A stretch of 21,028 nt of DNA from Dehalococcoidia bacterium (GTDB lineage: Bacteria > Chloroflexota > Dehalococcoidia > UBA3495): assembly GCA_030753265.1 (NCBI GenBank), contig JASMCQ010000064.1, positions 1 through 21,028 on the forward strand. The letters are read 5' to 3'. Shown here piece after piece: positions 1 to 7,554 of the stretch (its first letter is position 1; every line of letters begins with the position of its first letter). The position numbers were made by a program, and so were the translations under genes. The notes below the pieces were generated by a model, which was not told the DNA's origin, ran no database searches, and saw only the letters and a list, made by a program, of their open reading frames with translations.

Positions 1-185
1 TCAGGGTGACACGAAATATCAGAGCTGCCGCCTCGATGCTCCGGACTCGGATGATGGAGAAGTTTGGGGCTCCCGAGACCTCCACCCTTTCAAGTTATTT
101 TGCCCCCGATTGTGTCCCATTCGCTGATTGTCTACATCGGACATACAGCTAAGCTGAGGTCTCTTGGCTTGGCCGCGCTAAGTCA

Positions 186-620
186 TTATTTGGCTTCTGC
201 AATGAAGACCGGAATGACGCGATCGGTCTTGTCTTGGTACTCCTGATAAGGAGGATATGCTTCCACGGCGATGTCCCACAGCCGTTGTCTCTCGGCTGGA
301 TCTTCTACCTCGCGAGTCCGCATCGAATAAACTTCGGTCTTGTCGCGGATTTCAACATTCGGCTCCGCCTTCAAGTTGCGGTACCAGGACGGATTCTTTG
401 GCGCTCCACCCTTGGATGCCACCAGAATGTAGCTCGTGCCATCCACGGCCCTCATCAACGGGGTCTTGCGGATAGCACCGGTCTTCCAGCCCCGGTTGGT
501 CACGATTATGACCGGCAGGCCGGTGTCCCTCAAACTTAAACCGTCGGTGCCTCCGCTCCCTTCATACAGCTCAACTTGCTTCGCCACCCACGACCAGGGA
601 CTGGGAATGTACTCGCTCAT
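186..620 (-). CDS. Ddn-like deazaflavin (F420)-dependent nitroreductase family protein
   Basis: The 144-residue protein has the size of the Ddn/DUF385 family, small split-barrel enzymes that bind deazaflavin F420 and reduce varied substrates such as quinones, nitro compounds and enones. The family signature is visible in the middle: NRGWKTGAIRKTPL (about residues 42-55), then a VASKGG segment and PSWYRNLKAEPNVEI (about 78-92), which in relatives forms the F420 and phosphate contacts. There is no signal peptide or membrane segment, so it should be cytosolic. The ATG at 620 is preceded by AGAGG five bases upstream, which supports this start. It stands alone and is divergent from the transporter gene at 1013. 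The substrate cannot be told from sequence. The family call is solid; actual F420 use is inferred from the family and from the luciferase-like gene at 7555. Confidence 0.88.
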   Translation of the reverse strand: MSEYIPSPWSWVAKQVELYEGSGGTDGLSLRDTGLPVIIVTNRGWKTGAIRKTPLMRAVDGTSYILVASKGGAPKNPSWYRNLKAEPNVEIRDKTEVYSMRTREVEDPAERQRLWDIAVEAYPPYQEYQDKTDRVIPVFIAEAK

Positions 621-1012
621 GATTACCTCTACTTCTCGCGGATAGCCCGTTCAGCCAACCGCGGCCAAGCGAGCGCAGACGGATATTAACACCTGATGCG
701 TTGATGCGCTACCAATTATTTGTAGTACGGCCCTCGATTCGCATTATGGGCCATTCGACGGGGGTGTTGGAACGATCTCGATACCCTGCCTCCGATGGTT
801 GGCCACCGGAAGCAGGTGTCCTCCCATGTAACCTAAAAGCCTGAATTCAAGGCCCGAAGGCCCGGTCTTTAACGGCCCTAGCCATCCGCGGATAGTGGTG
901 GCGAACTGGCTACGGCTATAATGGAGGGTCGGGGGACCGGCTCCGGATTTGGGCAGTCCGGTCCAACTGATCGGGTCCACTCCATACCCAGACCCAGATC
1001 GTAAGGTAATAG
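621..1012. other. Intergenic region between divergent Ddn-like and MFS genes
   Basis: I see no convincing gene in these 392 bases. They hold an 8-bp tandem duplication (AAGGCCCG twice, 849-864), the promoter-like block ending in TATAAT at 917-922 for the plus strand, and on the minus strand a CATAAT at 748-743 that might serve the Ddn-like gene. Short open frames here have no recognisable protein features. Confidence 0.6.
894..922 (+). promoter_or_regulatory. Promoter-like element upstream of MFS gene
   Basis: A perfect TATAAT (917-922) lies 90 bases before the MFS start codon. The hexamer 17 bases upstream is AGTGGT, far from TTGACA, but the same positions hold AGTGAT in the related blocks at 2454 and 7411, and the spacer is also conserved (GGCGA at its start, CGGC just before the -10). 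The conservation suggests a real regulatory unit and not a chance -10 box. Confidence 0.5.
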
Positions 1013-2239
1013 ATGCAAGAAACACCGTCCACGCGCCCGTTGGAGAGCGTTACCGACAAGCAACGGCTCACCCTGCTGGTGGCAACCGTGGCAGGCCACG
1101 GCATCAAGCACATATTCAACTCAGCCTTCTTCATTCTTCTGCCTGAGATAAAGACGGGGCTTTTGTTGAGCAATACCCAGGTAGGCACGCTCTCAACCGT
1201 TCGCAACGTCGTCGGTGGACTGTTCAATTTGCCCGCTGGTTTCACCGCGGACCGGTTCAGCCGGAGGCGCGCCGAGATCCTGGGCCTTTCCATTGCCTTG
1301 GTCGGATTCTTCGCGATGTTGTTGGGGCTGGCGCCGAATTTTTGGGTGGCCATGGTCGCATCCGCTCTCATGACCGCGGCCATCGCCTTCTGGCACCCGG
1401 CTGCGATTTCCTCCCTATCCCGCCACTTCGCGGCTCGCCGCGGCTTTGCCATTGCGCTGCACGGCACTGGCGGCAGCTTGGGCGAAACAATCGGACCAAC
1501 ACTGGCGGGGGCGCTGATCATCGTTCTTGGCTGGCGGTTGGTTCTACAGTGGAGCGTGATCCCCGGCATCCTGCTCGGACTCCTGGTATGGTTTGTTCTA
1601 CGCTCCGTCCCAACAGGCGAGTCCGCCGCCGCCAGCATGAAATCCTACTTGAGGGCCTTTCGGCAGCTTTTCCGTAACGGTCGGGTGCTCCTGGTGCTTC
1701 TCTTTGCGGGAGGATACACCGGAGGGCACGCCGTCGTTCTGACGTTCCTGCCCATCTATCTCCGGGAAGACGCGGGGGTTTCCAGCGTCGTCGTGGGCCT
1801 CTATCTGTCCCTCGCCAACGTGGGCGGTATCGTGTCGCAGCCCCTGCTGGGCTACGCGTCTGACCGCCTGGGACGGAAAGCGGTCCTGGCTCCAAGCCTC
1901 ACCATACTCGCCCTCTCCACCCTGAGCCTGTACCTGGCCCCTCCGGGATGGATCTTCGCGCTGGTGGTGTTGGTCATGGGCGCCTTCGCGTTCCCGCTGA
2001 TGTCCATTCATCTGGCTGCGGTAATGGACTTGACCGAAGGAGGCATCCAGGCGACTGCCGTCTCGTTGGTGTTCGGCTCGGCTGTGGTTGTCTCCGGTAT
2101 TACCCCCACCCTCGCTGGGATCCTGGCAGACGCTCTCAGCGTCAAGGCCACGTTTCTCATGGCCGGTGGCATCTTGCTGGCAACTGCTCTGGCAGCGGCA
2201 GTCACGCGGTGGCAAGTGGTGCCCGCCGTGAGGGAGTGA
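1013..2239 (+). CDS. MFS transporter, probable drug/metabolite exporter
   Basis: The 408-residue protein is a typical 12-helix major facilitator. It is almost wholly hydrophobic, with the two family motifs in the expected loops: GFTADRFSRRRAE after helix 2 (about residues 76-88) and its repeat GYASDRLGRKA after helix 8. A short polar N terminus precedes helix 1 (GHGIKHIFNSAFFILLPEI), a pattern that recalls the fosmidomycin-resistance-like and oxalate/formate-like subgroups. It would sit in the cytoplasmic membrane and move a small organic solute by proton or solute exchange; direction and substrate cannot be read from sequence. The ATG follows a weak AAGG, and a TATAAT lies 90 bases upstream. 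The gene is divergent from the Ddn-like gene and appears monocistronic. Confidence 0.88.
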   Translation: MQETPSTRPLESVTDKQRLTLLVATVAGHGIKHIFNSAFFILLPEIKTGLLLSNTQVGTLSTVRNVVGGLFNLPAGFTADRFSRRRAEILGLSIALVGFFAMLLGLAPNFWVAMVASALMTAAIAFWHPAAISSLSRHFAARRGFAIALHGTGGSLGETIGPTLAGALIIVLGWRLVLQWSVIPGILLGLLVWFVLRSVPTGESAAASMKSYLRAFRQLFRNGRVLLVLLFAGGYTGGHAVVLTFLPIYLREDAGVSSVVVGLYLSLANVGGIVSQPLLGYASDRLGRKAVLAPSLTILALSTLSLYLAPPGWIFALVVLVMGAFAFPLMSIHLAAVMDLTEGGIQATAVSLVFGSAVVVSGITPTLAGILADALSVKATFLMAGGILLATALAAAVTRWQVVPAVRE

Positions 2240-2678
2240 GGGGGACCCGGAAAGGCGGGCAGGTCGCTAAACGAAAGCCGTGCTCCTGAGAGCGGATCGA
2301 CGGTAAAGAAGGAACGAGACGTGGAGTGGAGGCGAAAGAAAGAAGGCGAACTGCTCGAGCCCAGGCCGGCGGCGTTCGTCCAACCTCCGCTCCCGTTAGT
2401 GTCGACGGTATAGCCTCCATAGACGCCCGGGTCCGCTACCACCGCGGGCGAAAAGTGATGACGATTTTCCGGCGGCTATCGTGGGACGACCGGAGAGCCT
2501 CGCCTAACTAACGCCCCGACTCGGATCGACCGGCTGGGACCACCTCGGTTGATGGGAATTGACTGCCTCAAGTGGGGGTGATACCGTTCAAACAATTACG
2601 AATGCATCATCAAATCGAGCGGACAATGCCTGATCTGGGCAGTGTCGAGCTGAGGGCTCACCAGCAAGGAGATGGCGC
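2240..2678. other. Intergenic region between MFS and enolase-superfamily genes
   Basis: I find no credible gene in these 439 bases. Short frames on both strands are low-complexity Arg/Gly/Ser-rich translations typical of GC-rich non-coding DNA. The one notable element is the conserved promoter-like block at 2454-2482. If it drives the dehydratase gene, the leader would be about 190 nt long. Confidence 0.55.
2454..2482 (+). promoter_or_regulatory. Promoter-like repeat block upstream of enolase-superfamily gene
   Basis: This block matches the one at 7411-7439 almost base for base: AGTGAT, then a 17-base spacer ending CCGGCGGC, then a -10-like hexamer. Here the hexamer is TATCGT instead of TATAAT. 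The four bases before the block, GAAA, also match. It lies about 200 bases before the start codon at 2679. The copy may be a decayed promoter or a protein-binding site shared by several genes. Confidence 0.4.
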
Positions 2679-3830
2679 TTGAAAGTCACCGATGCCAAGA
2701 CGTTTCTGGTCCATCCGGGCGTCGGCAAGAATCTCTGCTTCGTCAAAGTGGACACCGATGAGGGAATCCACGGCTGGGGGGAGTGCTACACCCAGGCCGA
2801 CCGAGACCTGCAAATCGTGGCCCACGTGGACCAGATGAAGCGGTATCTGGTCGGCCGGGACCCCATGAACATCAAGCACTTCACGCAGATAGCCTACGAC
2901 GATTTTGCCGGCCGGCGAGGCGCCATGGATTTCTACTCTGCCCTCAGCGGCATGGAACAAGCCATGTGGGATATCACCGGCAAGAAGCTTGGGGCCCCCG
3001 TCCACAAGCTGCTTGGCGGAGCCTGCCGCAGCCGGATACGAGTTTACGCCAACGGCTGGTCCGAGGGGGCCAAAGCACCGGAACCGCTGGCCGAGAAGGC
3101 TTCCCGGGTCGTAGAAATGGGGTTCACCGCCCTCAAATTCGATCCGGTTCCAGGGCCGTGGCGAACCTACATCAGCAAGGACGTGGAACAGCAAGCCATC
3201 GAAAACGTCGGGGCGGTGCGCCGAGCGGTGGGACCGGACGTGGATATCCTGGTGGAAATGCATCGGCGGCTAGCCCCGAGGACCGCCACTCGAATAGCGC
3301 GCTCCATCGAGCAGTACAATCCCTTCTGGTACGAGGAGCCGGTGCTGGCTGAAAACGTCGATGCCCTGGCCGCGGTAAAGCGGGAGGTTAATATTCCGGT
3401 AGTGACCGGCGAGGAACTCTACACCAAATTCGAGTTTCGCGAAGTCTTCGAAAAACAGGCCGCCGATATCATCAATCCGGATGTCTGTAACGTGGGTGGC
3501 ATTCTGGAACTGAAAGAGATTGCCGCCATGGCCGAGGCCTACTTTGTGGTGGTGTCTCCCCATAACTACAACAGCACCACGATAGGGCTCGCCGCCACCA
3601 TTCAATGCTCCGCCTGCATCCCCAACTTCCTCATCACCGAGTATTTTGTCAACCTGGAAAGTTTTGGACAGGCTATCGCGCTAAATCCCTTCGAGATGGT
3701 CGACGGATACATCCCGATCCCAGAAAGTCCCGGACTGGGCATCGAACTGGATGAGCGAGCCTTGGCCCTGTATCCCTACCAGCCTTTCCCGGCAAGGTCA
3801 CCACGACAATACTACGAAGAAGGGCCCTAG
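2679..3830 (+). CDS. Mandelate racemase/muconate lactonizing (enolase superfamily) sugar-acid dehydratase
   Basis: The 383-residue protein has the full two-part enolase fold: a capping domain (about 1-115) and a TIM barrel. Barrel motifs fit the galactonate/mannonate dehydratase-like subgroup: KFDP at 153-156, a metal ligand and base pair in VEMH (E193, H195), EEP at 219-221, TGEELY with E245, and the acid/base histidine in SPHN (H295). Such enzymes abstract the proton alpha to a carboxylate with Mg2+ and commonly dehydrate aldonic or uronic-derived acids to 2-keto-3-deoxy acids. The start is TTG: AAGGAG lies 7 bases upstream, whereas the ATG at 2672 is out of frame. It is followed by a uronate-dehydrogenase-like gene, supporting a sugar-acid role. 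The exact substrate is unknown. Confidence 0.9.
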   Translation: MKVTDAKTFLVHPGVGKNLCFVKVDTDEGIHGWGECYTQADRDLQIVAHVDQMKRYLVGRDPMNIKHFTQIAYDDFAGRRGAMDFYSALSGMEQAMWDITGKKLGAPVHKLLGGACRSRIRVYANGWSEGAKAPEPLAEKASRVVEMGFTALKFDPVPGPWRTYISKDVEQQAIENVGAVRRAVGPDVDILVEMHRRLAPRTATRIARSIEQYNPFWYEEPVLAENVDALAAVKREVNIPVVTGEELYTKFEFREVFEKQAADIINPDVCNVGGILELKEIAAMAEAYFVVVSPHNYNSTTIGLAATIQCSACIPNFLITEYFVNLESFGQAIALNPFEMVDGYIPIPESPGLGIELDERALALYPYQPFPARSPRQYYEEGP

Positions 3831-4093
3831 CGAGGATCATCCCTTTCCAAATTGCCGGATGCCGGGCTGGCAATCTCATTACGAAGGAGCACGGCCGCCG
3901 CCGCCCGGATCGATGCGACGCCCGCCAGCGTCCGTGACTGCTGCCACGCTGTTTACCTTGCGGAACCGGGCTGCACCGCCACTCACGGCTTTGCGGCAAC
4001 GAGGCCGGAGGTCAAGGCATACACCGGGGAGCGACAATCTGGGAACTGGCACGGGAAACCCCGGCCGGCCTGACCTGAAAGGAAGGACATAGC

Positions 4094-4957
4094 ATGGCCG
4101 AGCGAAAGGTGTTGCTGACCGGAGCCACCGGCTACATTGCATCTCAACTCCTCCCCGTTTTCCGGGACCGGTACGAGCTTACATTGCTTGACGTGAGGGA
4201 CGTGGACCGCGAAGGGAACCGGGTCTCGAACCTCATCACCACCGACCTGAGCGGGCCCGACCTCGGTAATTACGCCCAGCACTTCCGGGGAGTGGATACC
4301 GTGGTCCACCTGGGTTACAACCGCCGCCGCGGGGTGCCGCTGGACGACTTCTATGACGAGCAAGTGAACGTGGCCATGGCCTACAACGTCTTCCGGGCCG
4401 CCTACGAAGCCGGGGTCCGGCGAGTAGTGATGGCCAGCTCCAACCACGCCGCGGACTGGGACGAGCACGGCCTCATCCACGATCGAAGAATGGAGATGTT
4501 GGATCCCTATCAGCTTCCCCTTTCCGACAACTTCTACGGGTGGGCCAAAGCCACTTACGAGCACATGGGGTTCCTCTTCGCCTGCGGTGCCTTCGGACGC
4601 AAGCTGGAAGTGGTGATGGTGAGGATCGGCGCCCCCAGAGAGATAAGGGCCGAAGACTTCACCGGCGACCCCAAGGAATACAAACGAGATCTGGGAGCCT
4701 ACATCAGCCCGCGGGACTTGCGCCAACTGTTTGCCAAAGCGATCGATACCCCAAATATAGAAGACCAACGTGGTATACCCTGGCTGGTGGTCTACGGCAT
4801 CAGCGACAACATCCGCAGCTTTTGGTCTCTGACTAGCGCCCGGGAAGTACTGGGATACGGGCCCGAAGACGACTCCGAGGTGAAGTATGCTGAAGACATT
4901 CACCGATTCCTCACCGGGGAAGGCTCCGCAGGCGGTTTGGGCAGGGTAGGGACCTGA
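4094..4957 (+). CDS. NAD-dependent epimerase/dehydratase, uronate-dehydrogenase-like SDR
   Basis: The 287-residue extended short-chain dehydrogenase begins with the Rossmann strand and nucleotide loop TGATGYIA (residues 9-16), in which the usual third glycine is alanine (A16). The catalytic pair is Y148 and K152 in FYGWAK, and the serine strand reads MASSNHAADW (113-122), close to the SSNH segment of bacterial uronate dehydrogenases. That family oxidises galacturonate or glucuronate to the aldarolactone with NAD+. The ATG follows AAGGAAGGA. The gene lies 263 bases after the enolase-superfamily dehydratase on the same strand. Oxidation then dehydration of a sugar acid is the natural joint reading, but other SDR substrates are possible. 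Confidence 0.85.
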   Translation: MAERKVLLTGATGYIASQLLPVFRDRYELTLLDVRDVDREGNRVSNLITTDLSGPDLGNYAQHFRGVDTVVHLGYNRRRGVPLDDFYDEQVNVAMAYNVFRAAYEAGVRRVVMASSNHAADWDEHGLIHDRRMEMLDPYQLPLSDNFYGWAKATYEHMGFLFACGAFGRKLEVVMVRIGAPREIRAEDFTGDPKEYKRDLGAYISPRDLRQLFAKAIDTPNIEDQRGIPWLVVYGISDNIRSFWSLTSAREVLGYGPEDDSEVKYAEDIHRFLTGEGSAGGLGRVGT

Positions 4958-4996
4958 GCCGGCACCTGATGGCGACGGAGCAAAACGCCAAATCTG

Positions 4997-5018
4997 CCGT
5001 CATGGGTCCGTCATGGGT
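4997..5018 (+). repeat. 11-bp tandem duplication
   Basis: CCGTCATGGGT occurs twice in direct contact in the 233-base gap between the SDR and ThuA-like genes. It looks like a local slippage or duplication and has no evident function. Confidence 0.8.
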
Positions 5019-5146
5019 AAGGAAGCTCGAGCGAATCTGAGAGCAAGCAATCCATGGCGGGACTGAATGCAGGACAACTTCAACCTTCCGACGGCTTTCT
5101 CGCGCACCACTCGACATATAGCCAAATGTGAATCGCCCCTTTAACG

Positions 5147-5152
5147 TATAAT
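5147..5152 (+). promoter_or_regulatory. -10 box upstream of ThuA-like gene
   Basis: A perfect TATAAT followed by G lies 38 bases before the ThuA-like ATG. No clear -35 hexamer is found at 16-18 bases. The position and the match to the other TATAATG boxes in the window make it a likely start of transcription. Confidence 0.5.
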
Positions 5153-5190
5153 GTCCCGCAATCGACCCAGGCAACCGGAGGGCAGGCGCA

Positions 5191-5886
5191 ATGAAACTAC
5201 TGGTCATAACTGGTGGCAGGCATCCTTATGGAGAATCGACGCCGGTACTCGAGGGGTTCCTCAAGGAAGCGGGGCATGACGTCACGGTCAGCGAAGACCC
5301 ATCGGTGCTGGCGGATTCAGCGAGTATGAGCGCCTATGACGCCTTGGTTTTCAACACGCGGAGGGAAAACGCCGCCGATTTCGCCGAACTGGAACTGTCG
5401 CGCGGAGAACAGAATGGCATCAAGGACTTTATCCGGGGCGGCAAGGGCTTCGTTTGTCTTCACATCTCGGGGTGTGGTTCCGACTATTGGTCAGACTACC
5501 TTGAAATCACCGGCGGCGGCTGGGTATCCGGCACCAGCTACCATCCTCCCTACGGGAATTTCGCCGTGAACGTCAGCAACCCCGGCCACCGGGGCGTTCG
5601 TGGCGTGTCCGACTTCTCCACCGACGACGAGCTATACATGGGCATCGATTACCAGGAAGGGAATGATGTCTTCATCACCGGGACATCCGAAGGCGGCACC
5701 TATCCCTGGGGCCCCAGCCGGGCGCCCACCGATATGCCCGCCGGCACGTTCCCGCTGGGTTGGACGCGAAAATACGGCCAGGGCAAGGTCTTTACGCTGC
5801 TTCTGGGGCACGACCGCAGTAGCTTCCAGACCCCGGAGTTCCAGAAAATAGTGCTCAACGGGGTCGACTGGGTCACGGCCGCCTAG
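5191..5886 (+). CDS. ThuA-like domain protein
   Basis: The 231-residue protein matches the ThuA-like (trehalose-utilisation) fold, a class I glutamine-amidotransferase-like Rossmann domain. It starts with KLLVITGGRHPY, continues through a flavodoxin-like helix to GGKGFVCLHISGCGSDYW (about residues 84-101), and has the family's later NPGHRGV and DELYMGIDY stretch and a GQGKVFTLLLGHD strand. Family members are tied to sugar, alcohol and sugar-acid degradation loci, but their chemistry is poorly defined. There is no signal peptide. GGAGG lies nine bases before the ATG, and a TATAAT lies 38 bases upstream. It is downstream of the sugar-acid genes on the same strand and convergent with the isomerase-like gene, which fits a carbohydrate role by context. 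Confidence 0.85.
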   Translation: MKLLVITGGRHPYGESTPVLEGFLKEAGHDVTVSEDPSVLADSASMSAYDALVFNTRRENAADFAELELSRGEQNGIKDFIRGGKGFVCLHISGCGSDYWSDYLEITGGGWVSGTSYHPPYGNFAVNVSNPGHRGVRGVSDFSTDDELYMGIDYQEGNDVFITGTSEGGTYPWGPSRAPTDMPAGTFPLGWTRKYGQGKVFTLLLGHDRSSFQTPEFQKIVLNGVDWVTAA

Positions 5887-5981
5887 AATCCTCCGGTTGA
5901 CCAGGGCAGCCATAGACTCCCAGCGCCACGCCGGGGAACTGTCAGCACCTTGGGTCAACATGCCGAGTGCTGAGAGACGCC

Positions 5982-6797
5982 TCAAGAGCCGAGATACCGG
6001 AAGCTGGCTGCCAGATTGTCGAAGACGTCCGGGGCCGGGGGTATCTCCATTATGGCGGGTCCGGCGTAGCCCTTGGCGTTCAGGATGTCCCGCATGCGCA
6101 GGCAGTTCAAGTCGCCGTCGTCCACGCTGCCGTGGGGTTCGCCGTTCCTGAGCTGTTTGAAATGGACAATCTTGATCATGTCCAAGGGCAGCGCATCCAG
6201 TTCTTCCAGCGGGTCGCTCCCGGGGAACCGCCTGAGCTGGTTGGTGGGGTCGGGACAAAGACCCAAATACGGCGCATGCGCGGGGGACATCCGGGCCCGC
6301 GCGGCCTTAACGAGCATGGCCAGGCTCCGGATAGGCTGACCGGAGTTCTCGATGGACATCACCACGCTTTGCCGGGCGGCCTCGGTTGCCGAAGCCGCGA
6401 CATTGAGGGCCTCTGCCGGGATGTCCTCCGGCGACTCCCAGGGCGCGTCAAAGGGGCGCGGGTCCACCAGGCGGAGATGCGCCTGGGCCTTGCCGACCAG
6501 TTTGGCGCCGGCCAACGCGGCTTGGAAGCCTTCGCCTTGAGGGTCGATCATCTGGGTCAAGCACGGCAATGCCATGGCCAGATCGAAGGTCAGGCTCGGG
6601 TGAGCATCGACCAGGCCGGCGAGCCGGTCTAGATTGGGGCGCCAGTCCTCCCCGCTGCCATCTTCGCATCGGCCCAGGCAGGTCTGCCGTAGTTCGATGT
6701 GCCGGGCGCCCAACTGCCCGGCCTGCTCGACCAGGTCCATCAAGTCCCGTGATTCAAGCTGTTGCCGCCATGAATTGGTTATGGCGCCGAAAATCAT
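5982..6797 (-). CDS. Sugar phosphate isomerase/epimerase-like TIM barrel (AP_endonuc_2 family)
   Basis: The 271-residue protein is a xylose-isomerase-like TIM barrel. The four metal ligands of the family are visible at strand ends: E150 in MSIENSG, D183 in CPDPTN, H212 in IVHFKQ and E251 in IMEIP. Relatives include hydroxypyruvate and sugar isomerases, tagatose/ribulose epimerases, inosose dehydratases and dehydroshikimate dehydratases. The start at 6797 has AGGGAG six bases upstream. It follows the VOC gene by 69 bases on the same strand and likely shares its transcript. It converges on the ThuA-like gene with a 95-bp gap. Dehydroshikimate-type dehydratases often pair with VOC domains, so an aromatic or cyclitol substrate is an alternative to a sugar. 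Confidence 0.85.
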   Translation of the reverse strand: MIFGAITNSWRQQLESRDLMDLVEQAGQLGARHIELRQTCLGRCEDGSGEDWRPNLDRLAGLVDAHPSLTFDLAMALPCLTQMIDPQGEGFQAALAGAKLVGKAQAHLRLVDPRPFDAPWESPEDIPAEALNVAASATEAARQSVVMSIENSGQPIRSLAMLVKAARARMSPAHAPYLGLCPDPTNQLRRFPGSDPLEELDALPLDMIKIVHFKQLRNGEPHGSVDDGDLNCLRMRDILNAKGYAGPAIMEIPPAPDVFDNLAASFRYLGS

Positions 6798-6866
6798 GAC
6801 CCGCTCCCTCTAGGTGGTTTTCCCAAGGCGATTCGCCGAAAATTGCGGCGGCGGCCGGGTCCGGCG

Positions 6867-7256
6867 CTAGACCAGGACTCCGAAGCCGGACTTGGTGCAA
6901 ATCTCGATTCGGTTGCCGTCCGGGTCGTTCAGGTAGAACGCCCGTTGGCCGTCGTTCCGGGTTTGGATATCCGTGGTCTCGATTCCTTTTGCCGCGAGGG
7001 CGCTGCACGCCGCCTCGATGTCGTCCACCTCGAAGGCCGTGTGATGAGACGGAGCGGAGGGGGCCTCCGGATTTTCGATTATGTGGACCATGGCCCCGCT
7101 GGGCAGTTGCAGCCAATAGAGGTGGTCGCCGTTGACCATCTTCGGTATCTGTTTGATTCCCAAAACATCCACGTACCACCGCAGCGCCTTGTCCTTATCT
7201 TTGACGTTGTAGGTGATGTGGTTGATACTCTTGAGCCGTAGATGGTCTTCAGTCAT
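6867..7256 (-). CDS. VOC family (glyoxalase/dioxygenase-like) protein
   Basis: The 129-residue protein is a single VOC domain made of two beta-alpha-beta-beta-beta halves. Probable metal ligands are H13 in INHITYNV, a His/Glu on the MVHIIE strand (H58 or E61), H72 in SHHTAFEV, and E118 in DPDGNRIEI, the classic glyoxalase/dioxygenase C-terminal strand. Members act as lyases, isomerases, epimerases, ring-cleaving dioxygenases or thiol transferases, mostly with one divalent metal. GGAGG lies four bases before the ATG and a minus-strand TATAAT 44 bases upstream. It is the first gene of a two-gene unit with the isomerase-like protein, so both probably act on one pathway. The reaction cannot be assigned. 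Confidence 0.88.
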   Translation of the reverse strand: MTEDHLRLKSINHITYNVKDKDKALRWYVDVLGIKQIPKMVNGDHLYWLQLPSGAMVHIIENPEAPSAPSHHTAFEVDDIEAACSALAAKGIETTDIQTRNDGQRAFYLNDPDGNRIEICTKSGFGVLV

Positions 7257-7300
7257 GAAACCTCCGGTTGTCCAGAAATCTGACCGTGTTGCCGTCCATC

Positions 7301-7306
7301 ATTATA
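7301..7306 (-). promoter_or_regulatory. -10 box for VOC-isomerase unit
   Basis: On the minus strand this reads TATAAT inside AGCTATAATGATGG, 44 bases before the VOC start codon. No good -35 hexamer is seen. The surrounding GCTATAATG is shared with the plus-strand boxes at 917 and 7434. Confidence 0.5.
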
Positions 7307-7410
7307 GCTTGTCCACCTGCAATGGAATGGCTTATTGTGTGAATCATTCGCCAACGTCTAATTGTCTTAGGATCGGCTATCCGGGGGTTCAGGCATCACT
7401 ATCAACGAAA

Positions 7411-7439
7411 AGTGATGGCGATTTGCCGGCGGCTATAAT
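7411..7439 (+). promoter_or_regulatory. Promoter-like element upstream of LLM oxidoreductase gene
   Basis: AGTGAT at 7411-7416, a 17-base spacer GGCGATTTGCCGGCGGC and TATAAT at 7434-7439 form a block repeated at 2454 and, more loosely, at 894. It lies 115 bases before the start codon at 7555. The conserved spacer suggests a bound regulator or a shared ancestral promoter. Confidence 0.5.
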
Positions 7440-7554
7440 GTGAGGTGGCACGGGGCTTTCGCAAAATATCGCGTGGCTCCGGTCCCACTGAGGTGGTCCA
7501 CCTCAAGTTGCGGCCCTTCGACTGGCGGGCAACTGAAGAGAACGGAAGGAAGCC

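Noticed and set aside
916..1638. 240-codon minus-strand open frame opposite the MFS gene
   Set aside because: It is an Arg/Pro/Thr-rich shadow of a well-supported transporter gene.
3831..4093. Possible small gene between the dehydratase and SDR genes
   Set aside because: Two overlapping frames of 73 and 113 codons exist, but neither has a clear ribosome site or recognisable features, and composition is that of non-coding GC-rich DNA.
3983..4903. 306-codon minus-strand open frame opposite the SDR gene
   Set aside because: The plus strand encodes a clear SDR with Rossmann and YxxxK motifs; the His/Val/Gly-rich minus translation is a shadow of it.
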